Assembly (NCBI RefSeq): GCF_900100365.1
Contig: NZ_FNKU01000001.1
Coordinates: 2,170,001 to 2,234,000, forward strand
Reading direction: 5' to 3'
From: Pseudomonas cannabina
GTDB taxonomy: Bacteria; Pseudomonadota; Gammaproteobacteria; Pseudomonadales; Pseudomonadaceae
Length of the DNA stretch: 64,000 bases
Shown: positions 1 to 8,024 of the stretch, piece after piece
Layout: each line of letters begins with the position of its first letter
Numbering within the stretch: the first letter of the stretch is position 1
The notes under the pieces: model-generated
Told to the model about the DNA's origin: nothing
Databases searched by the model: none
The model's input: the letters and a program-made list of their open reading frames with translations, nothing else
Position numbers and translations under genes: made by a program

Positions 1-978
1 GATGATTGCCGCAGCCAGTACCGCCAGCAGACAGGCGATCAGCAGCAGGCTAAGGCTGGTAGCAATGGTCGAATCAGCCCCCGCCTTGGCCTCATTAGCG
101 ACTGCCAGTGACTGATTGCCGAACTCACCGATCTTGTCCAGCGTTGCCTGAAGACGGGCATCTGCGGCCTGACGCTGTTTGCCGACCTGCTCGGCCAGCG
201 CTGCCTCCTGACGGTAGGCCTGATAGACACCGTCACTCCCGGTCAGGTCGTTGAGCAGACGGTTGACCATCACACCGGCAATACGCCCGGCGCGCGGGTC
301 GACCGCCGTCAGCTCACGCGCCCGGGAGCTGATCACCTCGTCCTGAAGGTTGAGCAACCGCTGCAACGTCTGGATATCCGGCGTGGCAGCGTGAGCAGCC
401 AGGCCTTCGTAGGATTTGCCGACTTCCAGCAACAGCTTTTCCGCCGCCGCCACGTTATCGAGAGAACCGGCGCTGCGTTCACGGGCAATATAATTCCGAA
501 GGTAGCCGGTCAGCTGTGCGCCCTGGCTGCTGCTGTAGCCCTGCAGCGTTCTGGCCTGAAGCACCTGCAATACGTGCTGGCGGTGACTGGCAATCAGTGT
601 CTGCGCCTGTTCGGCATAAGCCGCACTCAACTGGCGCTCCTGATTCAGGTTATCGCGCAGTCCGGCACGCTCACCTATATAAGCAGGCACACTGTCCAGC
701 AGTTGATTGAACCGCGCCATGCTGTCGTTGAAGGGCTGTTTGCCATCGTCGATCTGTTTGGGATCGGTGCTGACCAGCACACCAAGCAGTGCCTGGTTGG
801 CGCGCAGCACATGCACGTAAAGCTCACTCGCGGCCCGGCTCAGGGGCGCAGATTGACCCGTGATGATGCTGATGCGTTCGCTGATCGAATGCGTGCTCTG
901 ATAGCTGATACCTGCCATGGCAAGCAGCAACACAACCAGCACGGCAAATCCACCAATCACTCGCTGAAGAATGGTCAT
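1..978 (-). CDS. Methyl-accepting chemotaxis protein, N-terminal part (runs off window)
   Basis: The reading frame starts at the ATG at 978 and continues open to the window edge, giving 326 residues. It begins with a hydrophobic segment at residues 5-23 (starting MTILQRVIGGFAVLVV). A long helical, polar periplasmic region follows, and a second hydrophobic segment (LLIACLLAVLAAAII) lies at the very edge. Two membrane segments around a helical sensor of about 290 residues is the layout of transmembrane chemoreceptors with a helical-bundle sensor. HAMP and signalling domains would lie outside the window, so the family call is inferred from topology. A GGA-containing ribosome site (AGAGGACAGCC) lies just before the start. 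The ligand cannot be told. Confidence 0.75.
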   Translation of the reverse strand, partial: MTILQRVIGGFAVLVVLLLAMAGISYQSTHSISERISIITGQSAPLSRAASELYVHVLRANQALLGVLVSTDPKQIDDGKQPFNDSMARFNQLLDSVPAYIGERAGLRDNLNQERQLSAAYAEQAQTLIASHRQHVLQVLQARTLQGYSSSQGAQLTGYLRNYIARERSAGSLDNVAAAEKLLLEVGKSYEGLAAHAATPDIQTLQRLLNLQDEVISSRARELTAVDPRAGRIAGVMVNRLLNDLTGSDGVYQAYRQEAALAEQVGKQRQAADARLQATLDKIGEFGNQSLAVANEAKAGADSTIATSLSLLLIACLLAVLAAAII

Positions 979-1142
979 GGCTGTCCTCTTTTGTTTTTAT
1001 TGCGCCGAAGCTGATCCAGAACCGCTCGGGGTCCTGAAAATGATCGGAGCTCAAATGAGGATGTCGGCCATACCGGAGGCGACTTGAGGCAGGGTTCACA
1101 CTATTTTGTACGATTTTTTATATGAAACAGCCGCCCGTAAAA

Positions 1143-1174
1143 AGGGCTGCCCGACCCGACGGTCATGCAGCCCT
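1143..1174 (-). terminator. Intrinsic terminator after the DUF1206 gene
   Basis: An 8-bp perfect stem (AGGGCTGC with GCAGCCCT, 16-base loop) is followed on the minus strand by five T residues. It lies directly downstream of the minus-strand gene that ends at 1189. Confidence 0.7.
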
Positions 1175-1188
1175 CTGTTTACAGGCAA

Positions 1189-2022
1189 TCAGTGGAAATG
1201 ACGGGTGACCGCGTCGGGCGCGTCTGGCACATCCATGTTGATCTTGCGCCACGCTGCCTGAGCGAAGCTGTACACCGAAAAGGCGATCAGCCCCAGCGCC
1301 ACGATCAGCAAAACCAGCCCGCCAGCAGGCAGCTCCTGCAAACCGTTGAGCGCGTCTTTCATACCCGGCGGGTGCATGGCCTGATAGCTGGAACCGCTGA
1401 CGGCCAGCAATACGGCGATTTCAATGAATGCCACACCGCGAGCGATAAGACCGAAGCGTGATACCGGGCGCACGTACTTCATGACGTCTTCGTCAGCCTC
1501 GAAATATTTCTCGAACGACGCCTTATAACCCTTGATGATGTGCACGATACCCAGCCCCAGTGGCACCAGAGCAACCACATAGACCAGCAGGTTGGAGTGA
1601 TCCCACGACAGAATCGAGGCCAGCAGGTCTTGGGTCTGACTACCGCCCGAGCCACCCGAGCTTTTCAGCCCGCTGATCAGCAGGCCGAGCGCGAAAAACG
1701 CCAGCGCGCCGTAAGTGAAACCGCCCACCAGCAGACCGCCACGAATCACCAGGCCCTTGAGCTCGCGGCCGTGATGGTCGACATCCCGCGTGGCTTGCAG
1801 CACCCGCCAGGCCGCGAAGGCCAGCAGCCCGACAACCACCAGCCCTACCAGCACGTTGCCGAACGGCTGGCTCAGCAACGCCTCGAGGCTGCTGTGACTG
1901 TCAGCCGGTTGCGATGAGCCCTGCGCGGCCAGAACGGCAAACAGGCCAATAATCAGATAAACCACACCACGCGCGGCATAACCGCCTCGTGCAAGTAATA
2001 CCAGTCCACGTTGCGCCGACAT
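1189..2022 (-). CDS. DUF1206 family membrane protein
   Basis: A 277-residue protein with six hydrophobic segments arranged as three repeats of two helices, the usual build of DUF1206 proteins. The repeats start at about residues 9, 93 and 186, each with an Arg-Gly-containing opening such as ARGGYAARGVVYL and IARGVAFIE. Length and repeat layout fit the family over its full extent. No biochemical function is established for this family. It is followed by an intrinsic terminator and has no same-strand neighbour close enough to suggest an operon. Confidence 0.85.
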   Translation of the reverse strand: MSAQRGLVLLARGGYAARGVVYLIIGLFAVLAAQGSSQPADSHSSLEALLSQPFGNVLVGLVVVGLLAFAAWRVLQATRDVDHHGRELKGLVIRGGLLVGGFTYGALAFFALGLLISGLKSSGGSGGSQTQDLLASILSWDHSNLLVYVVALVPLGLGIVHIIKGYKASFEKYFEADEDVMKYVRPVSRFGLIARGVAFIEIAVLLAVSGSSYQAMHPPGMKDALNGLQELPAGGLVLLIVALGLIAFSVYSFAQAAWRKINMDVPDAPDAVTRHFH

Positions 2023-2282
2023 AAATAAAGATCCCTGAAAGTAATTACAAGCAACAGACCGGGCACGTTCTCAGGGGTTCGACTCAATTGACGGTGCGCA
2101 CGCTGCACGTCGTCAATTGACGTTCTCGTTCGGGCGAGTGTCGCCACACACTCTGCTGGCGACACGGGGCAAATTGAAAGGCGTGTCTTTGAGCCTGTCG
2201 GCTGATTGACCGGTTTTCGCCTTGGGGCCCGAATCGACAATCAGGTATCGTACGCGGCCATCCTCACAAGCAAAGGTCTCCG

Positions 2283-2654
2283 ATGCCCACGAGCAAACGC
2301 GAGCAGGCCCACACCGAGCGCCGCCTTGTTACCGCGCTGACCCAGGCCTGCGAAACCGCCAAGTCTGAACTGCCCGGCTTCTGCTGGCTGACTCATGAGG
2401 TCGATTACGCCGCCTTCCCGGCCAGCCTGCAGGTGGTCTGGGTGTTCGATACGCTGGCAAACAAGCATGCAGCGCTGGCCTGCGTGATGGGTGAGCGCAT
2501 GATCGAGCTGACCCGCGAGGCATTTGACGAGGCGCAGGTGAGTGTCGCGAATGTGTCGGCACATGTGCATGTCGATTCTGAACAGGAATGCCTGCACGAG
2601 AATGGCGGCGACTGGCAGCAACGCATCAGGCGCAAATACTCGAAACGAGGTTGA
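2283..2654 (+). CDS. Conserved hypothetical protein, 123 aa
   Basis: A soluble 123-residue protein starting at ATG 2283 and ending two bases before the DUF1289 gene, so the two are probably cotranscribed. Composition and codon use are those of a real Pseudomonas gene. The central part (ELPGFCWLTHEVDYAAFP, residues about 29-46) and the acidic, then basic C-terminus are the only notable features. No signal peptide or membrane segment is seen. I do not recognise a domain with confidence and assign no function. Confidence 0.7.
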   Translation: MPTSKREQAHTERRLVTALTQACETAKSELPGFCWLTHEVDYAAFPASLQVVWVFDTLANKHAALACVMGERMIELTREAFDEAQVSVANVSAHVHVDSEQECLHENGGDWQQRIRRKYSKRG

Positions 2655-2656
2655 CC

Positions 2657-2839
2657 ATGGCGAAAGACATCGAAAACCCGTGCATTTCCGTGTGCCAGCT
2701 CAGCGGGGACCTGTGTGTCAGTTGCGGGCGCACCAAGGATGACATCCGCAAATGGAAGCGCATGAAACGTCCGGAGAAAATGGCCGCCGTGCAACGCGCC
2801 AGCCAGCGTATGAAAAGCCTGCAGAAAAAGAATGTCTGA
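2657..2839 (+). CDS. DUF1289 domain small protein, 60 aa
   Basis: The reading frame is open further upstream, but the ATG at 2657 gives the standard DUF1289 start (MAKDIENPCISVCQL). The protein has the family's cysteine pattern CxxxC then CxxC (C9, C13, C19, C22) followed by a basic region with KWKRMKRPEK. The four cysteines suggest metal or Fe-S binding, but this is inference. It directly follows the 123-aa gene with a 2-bp gap. Confidence 0.85.
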   Translation: MAKDIENPCISVCQLSGDLCVSCGRTKDDIRKWKRMKRPEKMAAVQRASQRMKSLQKKNV

Positions 2840-2944
2840 GACCTTAAAGTTTCATCTCTGGCGGGAAACTTCTCGAAAACGGCCCGGGTCAGACATGTCG
2901 TGACTCGGTTGCCTGGAGTCTGACGAATTACGGGAATATCGCTC

Positions 2945-4198
2945 TTGGCCAGTCATGCCGATCGCCGCAATACCCTTTCACTGGACAGCCTGAATTTCTT
3001 CCTCGCCGACGTGCGCGATGGTTTGGGTCCTTACCTGGCGATCTACCTGCTAGCGGTTCATAAATGGGACCCGGCCAGCATCGGCGTGGTCATGACCATT
3101 GCGGGCATCGCGGGGCTGCTGACCCAGACGCCCGCAGGAGCCTTGATCGACCGCACACCTTACAAGCGCGCGATGATCGGCGTTGCGGCGTTGCTGGTGA
3201 CCCTGAGCTGCCTGATCCTGCCGTTCACCTCCTCATTTACCCTCGTTGCCCTGACCCAGGCGCTGAGCAGCGTCGCGGCCTCGGTATTCGCACCCGCTAT
3301 CGCCGCCATTTCATTGGGCATTACCGGACCCAAGGCATTTACCCGACGCACCGGGCGCAACGAGACCTTCAATCATGCGGGCAACGCTTGCGCAGCCTTG
3401 CTGGCGGGCGGATTTGCCTACCTGTTCGGCCCGATCGCAGTGTTTTATCTCATGGCCGCGATGGCGCTGGCGAGCGTGGTAGCGATCAGCTTTGTCTCCG
3501 CCGACGCGATCGATCATGACGTTGCCCGAGGCTTCGATGCCAGTCACGACGCCAGCGGTCATCAACCGTCCGGGTTCGCGGCGCTGCTGAGCAACAAGCC
3601 GTTGCTGATGTTCGGTATCTGCTGCGCGCTGTTCCACCTGGCCAACGCAGCGATGCTGCCGCTGGTGAGCCAGAAGCTGTCGCAGATCAACATGCAAATG
3701 GCGACGCCGCTGACCTCGGCGTGCATTGTCGCTGCGCAGCTGGTCATGGTTCCGGCGGCGCTGCTGGTAGGGATGAAAGCCGATGTCTGGGGGCGCAAGC
3801 CGTTGCTGCTGGCCGGTTTTCTGTTTCTGCCGATTCGCGGCGTGCTCTATACCCTGTCCGATGACCCATACTGGCTGGTGGCGGTGCAGATGCTCGACGG
3901 CATCGGCGCAGGTCTGTTCGGCGCTTTGTTTCCGTTGGTGGTCAAGGACCTGACCCAGGGCAGCGGACGCTTCAACGTCAGCCTTGGCGCGCTGTCGACG
4001 ATGTTCGGACTGGGCGCGGCGTTGAGCAACAGCCTGGCCGGGTTCGTGGTGCATGCGGCGGGCTACAGCGCGGCGTTCCTGACCCTGGCGGGGCTTGCGG
4101 CCGCTGCTTTCGTGCTGTTGTGGGTCGCGGTGCCGGAGACGCTTTCGCTGAGCAATCCTGCGCCTGATCCGAAGCCTGAACAGGCCCTGAGCACTTGA
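2945..4198 (+). CDS. MFS transporter
   Basis: A 417-residue integral membrane protein with about 12 hydrophobic segments and a long hydrophilic central loop at about residues 187-215, as in the major facilitator superfamily. The loop 2-3 motif is present in degenerate form (AGALIDRTPYKR, residues about 64-75), and a related motif follows TM8 (GMKADVWGRKP). The start is a TTG at 2945; an in-frame stop at 2921 leaves no ATG or GTG upstream, so TTG is the best choice. It ends six bases from the convergent nitrilase-family gene. The substrate is not predictable from sequence. Confidence 0.85.
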   Translation: MASHADRRNTLSLDSLNFFLADVRDGLGPYLAIYLLAVHKWDPASIGVVMTIAGIAGLLTQTPAGALIDRTPYKRAMIGVAALLVTLSCLILPFTSSFTLVALTQALSSVAASVFAPAIAAISLGITGPKAFTRRTGRNETFNHAGNACAALLAGGFAYLFGPIAVFYLMAAMALASVVAISFVSADAIDHDVARGFDASHDASGHQPSGFAALLSNKPLLMFGICCALFHLANAAMLPLVSQKLSQINMQMATPLTSACIVAAQLVMVPAALLVGMKADVWGRKPLLLAGFLFLPIRGVLYTLSDDPYWLVAVQMLDGIGAGLFGALFPLVVKDLTQGSGRFNVSLGALSTMFGLGAALSNSLAGFVVHAAGYSAAFLTLAGLAAAAFVLLWVAVPETLSLSNPAPDPKPEQALST

Positions 4199-4204
4199 GC
4201 TGAA

Positions 4205-4966
4205 CTACTCCGACATCACCACCCGAACCTGCCAGCCCTCGCGCTGGCAGGTCGCAATCACCAAACCGTCGCCAGCCCCCTCCGTTCCGCCGACCCAACA
4301 CCCCGCTTCATCCCACAAACCGCTGCGCCCCGCCGACGCCCAGCCGCCAGTCGGCCCGCCATGATTGGCCATCAGCACAGGCAGCGAATGGCGCCGGGCG
4401 TGCCCTGCGAGTAGCTTGGCATCGTGCTCATAACCTCCCGGCGAGATCAGCACACTGGCGGCGTACAGCCAGGCATCACCGTCTGCGATGCGCTGCACAT
4501 GCTCGGGATGACTGAAGTCTGCGCAGACACACAGGCCGATGCGATGCGCACCAAGCTTTAGATAGCCATCTTCGCGCCCCGCACTGAATACCGCGTCTTC
4601 ACCGGGGTGCAGGTATTGTTTGGCGTAGGCAATGACATCACCTTCGGTCGTGAACGTCAGCGCGCCGATCTTGATGCTGCCATCCGCGCCTTTGAGCGGG
4701 ACGCCTAGGGTGGTCACCAGCTGCAATTGCACCGCCAGCGCCCGAATCGGCTCCAGGCAGGCATCGCGTGGGTCAAGGGCCAGTTCAAGGGCGAGATCAG
4801 GCTCGTAGCCAGTCAGTGACAGCTCGGGAAACAGCAGGTAATCCGCGCCCAGATCAGCAGCGCGCTGCATGAACGTCAGGTGCCCGGCGAGATTGTGTTT
4901 GAGCTCGCCTCTGATCGAACAGAATTGCGCAGCGGCCAGTGTCGGTGAGGTCATCGAATTGTTCAT
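4205..4966 (-). CDS. Carbon-nitrogen hydrolase (nitrilase superfamily)
   Basis: A 253-residue single-domain member of the nitrilase superfamily, which hydrolyses C-N bonds of amides or nitriles with a Glu-Lys-Cys triad. The triad is visible: E48 in LLFPELSLTGY, K116 in YAKQYLHPGE and C148 in GLCVCADFSHPEH. There is no signal peptide, so the enzyme is cytoplasmic. The substrate is unknown. A 9-bp perfect inverted repeat (ACCTGCCAG with CTGGCAGGT, near 4229-4254) inside the last codons could act as a shared transcription stop with the convergent MFS gene, but it lacks a clear T run. Confidence 0.85.
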   Translation of the reverse strand: MNNSMTSPTLAAAQFCSIRGELKHNLAGHLTFMQRAADLGADYLLFPELSLTGYEPDLALELALDPRDACLEPIRALAVQLQLVTTLGVPLKGADGSIKIGALTFTTEGDVIAYAKQYLHPGEDAVFSAGREDGYLKLGAHRIGLCVCADFSHPEHVQRIADGDAWLYAASVLISPGGYEHDAKLLAGHARRHSLPVLMANHGGPTGGWASAGRSGLWDEAGCWVGGTEGAGDGLVIATCQREGWQVRVVMSE

Positions 4967-5096
4967 AGGCCATTAAGCTCGGTGGGGTGTGCATCATAGG
5001 GGGTTTGATGATTCGTGCGGATCGGAATGTGCTGATAACGGACACGACAGTTACACATTCTCGTTCCGACGCGTTGCGTTTGTAGGCGATTCAAGA

Positions 5097-5122
5097 GGTT
5101 ACGATGGCTGCGATGGGCTGCG
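5097..5122. repeat. Dispersed short repeat, copy 1
   Basis: The stretch starting GGTTACGATGGCTGCGATGG recurs nearly unchanged at about 53854-53879. Both copies lie in intergenic DNA beside other repeats, so this appears to be a dispersed element and not a gene. Confidence 0.5.
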
Positions 5123-5167
5123 AAGCGGCGCTCCTCGGTTGCGTTTGATGTACCGTGTGTGATTATC

Positions 5168-6236
5168 GTGCGACGCTCCGCGCCGCATGCCGTTCTGGAC
5201 GCTCTGCGTCCGATCTTGAGTGTGCGGTGCAGATCGCGTGACGCTCTGCGTCACACAGCGGTTTTGCAATGTCAGTGATGGTTGTTTCTGACTCAGGTCA
5301 CCTTTGCGCCCTTACGGCGCCCTACTTTGAGGGACCAAAGTAGGCAAAGTCCCAGCTCCGTTTCCGGCCCGACTTCGTCGGGTTCCTTCGCCCTGTCACT
5401 GATCCGGGGGCCGCCGCAACGGGCCATCCTTGGCCCGGTGCGGCTTGCTCGGCGTCTTGCCTCGCATCCCCCGGATCAGTGTCAGGACTCAGCCGTCACT
5501 TACGTCGCAATCGGCGTCGTCAGTGCCATCGCGATAAAAAAGCGCTTTGACTATAGTGCGACGCTCCGCGTCGCATGCCGTTCTGGACGCTCTGCGTCCG
5601 ATCTTGAGTGTACGGCGCAGATCGCGTGACGCTCTGCGTCACACAGCGGTTTTGCAATGTCAGTGATGGTTGTTTCTGACTCAGGTCACCTTTGCGCCCT
5701 TACGGCGCCCTACTTTGAGGGACCAAAGTAGGCAAAGTCCCGGCTCCGTTTCCGGCCCGACTTCGTCGGGTTCCTTCGTCCTGACGCTGATCCGGGGGCC
5801 GCCGCAACGGGCCATCCATGGCCCGGTGCAGCTTGCTCGGCGTCCTGCCTCGCATCCCCCGGATCAGCGCCAGGACTCAGCCGTCACTTACGTCGCAATC
5901 TGCGTTGTCAGTGCCATCGCGATAAAAAAGCGCTTTGACTATAGTGCGACGCTCCGAGTCGCATGCCGTTCTGGACGCTCTGCGTCCGATCTTGAGTGTA
6001 CGGCGCAGATCGCGTAACGCTCTGCGTCACACAGCGGTTCAGCGATGCCAGTGATGGTTGGTTACGGCTTAAGGCACCTTTCGCCCCTCGGCGAGTGACT
6101 TTGAAGGATCAAAGTAACCAAAATCGTGGCTCCGTTTCCGGCCCGACTTCGTCAGGTTTCGTCGTCCTGACACTGATCCGCCACTTACGTAGCACTCTGC
6201 GTCGTCAGTGCTACCGCGATAAAAAAGCGCTTTCGT
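5168..6236. repeat. Tandem repeat, three copies of a 388-bp unit
   Basis: The sequence GTGCGACGCTCCG begins at 5168, 5556 and (one change nearby) 5944, exactly 388 bp apart each time. Copies 1 and 2 are nearly identical. Copy 3 is diverged and lacks about 65 bp in its second half. Each unit contains nested small inverted repeats built on GACGCTCTGCGTC, a hairpin ACTTTG/CAAAGT, and ends with GCGATAAAAAAGCGCTTT. Open frames of about 115 codons run through each copy, but they have no ribosome site and low-complexity composition, so I treat them as non-coding. With 4967-5167 and 6237-6491, this makes a gene-free stretch of about 1.5 kb. Confidence 0.85.
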
Positions 6237-6491
6237 TTATGCAGTGGCTACGGGCAGGGCATGACGTTGTGGTGCAGCATAGATGTGAAGCAGAGCGTCA
6301 CCCAACGCGAGCATCACTGTGGGAATCAATCAGATCATTATCGTGCATTAACAACAGACGCAGAAACCACACCTCATCCATAAAACACCCTTACACATAG
6401 TTACATTTGAATTTCCACACCCGTTGTACGACGTCTTATCTTGTCCGGAAATGAGTCACGTCTCACTACAATAACAATGGAGATAGAACGC

Positions 6492-7793
6492 ATGTCTGGC
6501 ACACCTACGCTTGAAGAAAAGGCTGCGCCCGCAGCCGAACCCCGCCTCAAAAAACTGGCAAAGCTACTCGGCCCTGGCATTATTGCGGTGCTTTCGTGGT
6601 TGGGCGCCGGTGACCTGATCACCTCTTCGGTGGCAGGTGCCAGCTACGGCTACGCCATGATGTGGGTGCTGGCGATATCACTGCTGCTCAGGTTCCTGAT
6701 CGTCAACATCATTGCCAGGTTCCAGTTGTGTAACAACCAGGGCATGACCATTCTTCAGGGTTACGCGCAACTGCATCCGCTTTTCGCGTGGTTCATGCTT
6801 GGCTACGCGTTGCTGATGGGACATTTGATCAACGCCTACATGATCAAGGGCGCCGGTGAAGCGCTGGCGATGTTGCTGCACATCAATCAGCCGCTGCTCT
6901 GCTCAGCGGCTGTAGTGATTGCCGTCTGGCTGCTGGTCGGTCGTAATATCTACACCATGATCGAAGGCGTCATGAAGGTGTTGCTGGCGATCATGACGCT
7001 GGCGTTCCTCACTCTGGCGATCATGTCCGGCCCCGATGTCAGCGGTATCATCAAGGGCACTATCGGCTTCAGCATTCCACCCGATGAAGGCGTACATGGT
7101 GCGCTACTGGTGGCGGTGTCGGTGATCGGCGCAGTCGCCGGTTCCATTGCCAATTTCGTCCACCCCTACGTCATGCGCGAAAAAGGCTGGACGGGCCCGC
7201 AGCACAAGCGCATCCAGCGTAACGATCTGTTGTTTGCAGTCATCGTCGGTATCGTCATCAACCTGGCCATCTGGGTGGTGGGCGTCGAAATCCTGCGGCC
7301 CAATGGCATTCAGGTGAATACACTGGCTGATCTGGGCAAAGCGCTGGAAATATTCTTCGGTCCGTTGGGCTGGTACATTTTTTTCATCGGCGTATTCGCC
7401 ACGCTGTTCGCCAGCATTTCCGGCAAGACCACCGCCTTTCCGATGCTGATCACCGATGCGTTCCAGCACATCCGTCCGAAGCGCCGCGAACGCTACGGCA
7501 AGGTCTTCCACAACGACCCGATGCACAAGTGGTTCATGCTGTTCATTCTGGTCACCCCGCTGATCTGGTCACTGCCCGGCATGCCCGACTTCGTGACCCT
7601 GACACTGGGCGTCAACGCGTTGAACATCATTGGTTTGCCGATTATCTCGCTCGGGCTGCTGATCATGTCCAATCAGAAGTCGCTGTTGAGCAAGGAATAC
7701 CGCAACAACAGGTTCGAGAACATCGCGCTGACCTTCGCGACCGGCCTGGCGCTGTGGGTGGCGTTTCAGTTGGGGACGGAGTTGATGGCCTGA
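6492..7793 (+). CDS. Nramp-family divalent metal transporter-like protein
   Basis: Membrane protein of 433 residues from the ATG at 6492, which has GGAGA eight bases upstream; the in-frame ATGs at 6441 and 6477 lack such a site. About 11 hydrophobic segments and the opening GPGIIAVLSWLGAGDLITS place it in the Nramp superfamily. In classical Nramp proteins the first segment carries DPGN, whose Asp and Asn bind the metal. The aligned residues here (38-41) are GAGD, and the TM6 Met-Pro-His motif is replaced by a sequence with FVHPYVM. It is therefore an Nramp relative whose ion, if any, cannot be assumed to be manganese or iron. Codon use is normal. Confidence 0.8.
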   Translation: MSGTPTLEEKAAPAAEPRLKKLAKLLGPGIIAVLSWLGAGDLITSSVAGASYGYAMMWVLAISLLLRFLIVNIIARFQLCNNQGMTILQGYAQLHPLFAWFMLGYALLMGHLINAYMIKGAGEALAMLLHINQPLLCSAAVVIAVWLLVGRNIYTMIEGVMKVLLAIMTLAFLTLAIMSGPDVSGIIKGTIGFSIPPDEGVHGALLVAVSVIGAVAGSIANFVHPYVMREKGWTGPQHKRIQRNDLLFAVIVGIVINLAIWVVGVEILRPNGIQVNTLADLGKALEIFFGPLGWYIFFIGVFATLFASISGKTTAFPMLITDAFQHIRPKRRERYGKVFHNDPMHKWFMLFILVTPLIWSLPGMPDFVTLTLGVNALNIIGLPIISLGLLIMSNQKSLLSKEYRNNRFENIALTFATGLALWVAFQLGTELMA

Positions 7794-7966
7794 ACCCCAT
7801 AGATCACTATATTTCCATCAAATAAAACGTTCGCGAGCCCGTGCCCGTCGCTGGGCATGGACTCGGTTTGCCATGATCGAATGCCCTCCAGAACCTCAAC
7901 CCTGCTCTCGTGCTTCAGCCCCCCCTGCCGGTTGATACAACTGTTACATCCCCGCCGAACAACAAA

Positions 7967-7985
7967 CAGCAATAATTCTCAATGG
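7967..7985. promoter_or_regulatory. Putative Fur box upstream of the TonB receptor
   Basis: AGCAATAATTCTCAATGG resembles the Fur consensus (repeats of GATAAT), and lies about 40-60 bp before the receptor start. It is called by eye only; no matrix score was computed. Confidence 0.45.
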
Positions 7986-8024
7986 AGATGTTATATTGTA
8001 TCTATAACTATCAGGAAGTCTCAC

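Noticed and set aside
3311..4054. Open frame opposite the MFS gene
   Set aside because: Arg- and Gln-rich translation typical of antisense frames in high-GC DNA.
5282..6017. Two almost identical open frames of about 115 codons in the tandem repeat
   Set aside because: No ribosome site, composition unlike real proteins, and identity is at DNA level through the whole 388-bp unit.
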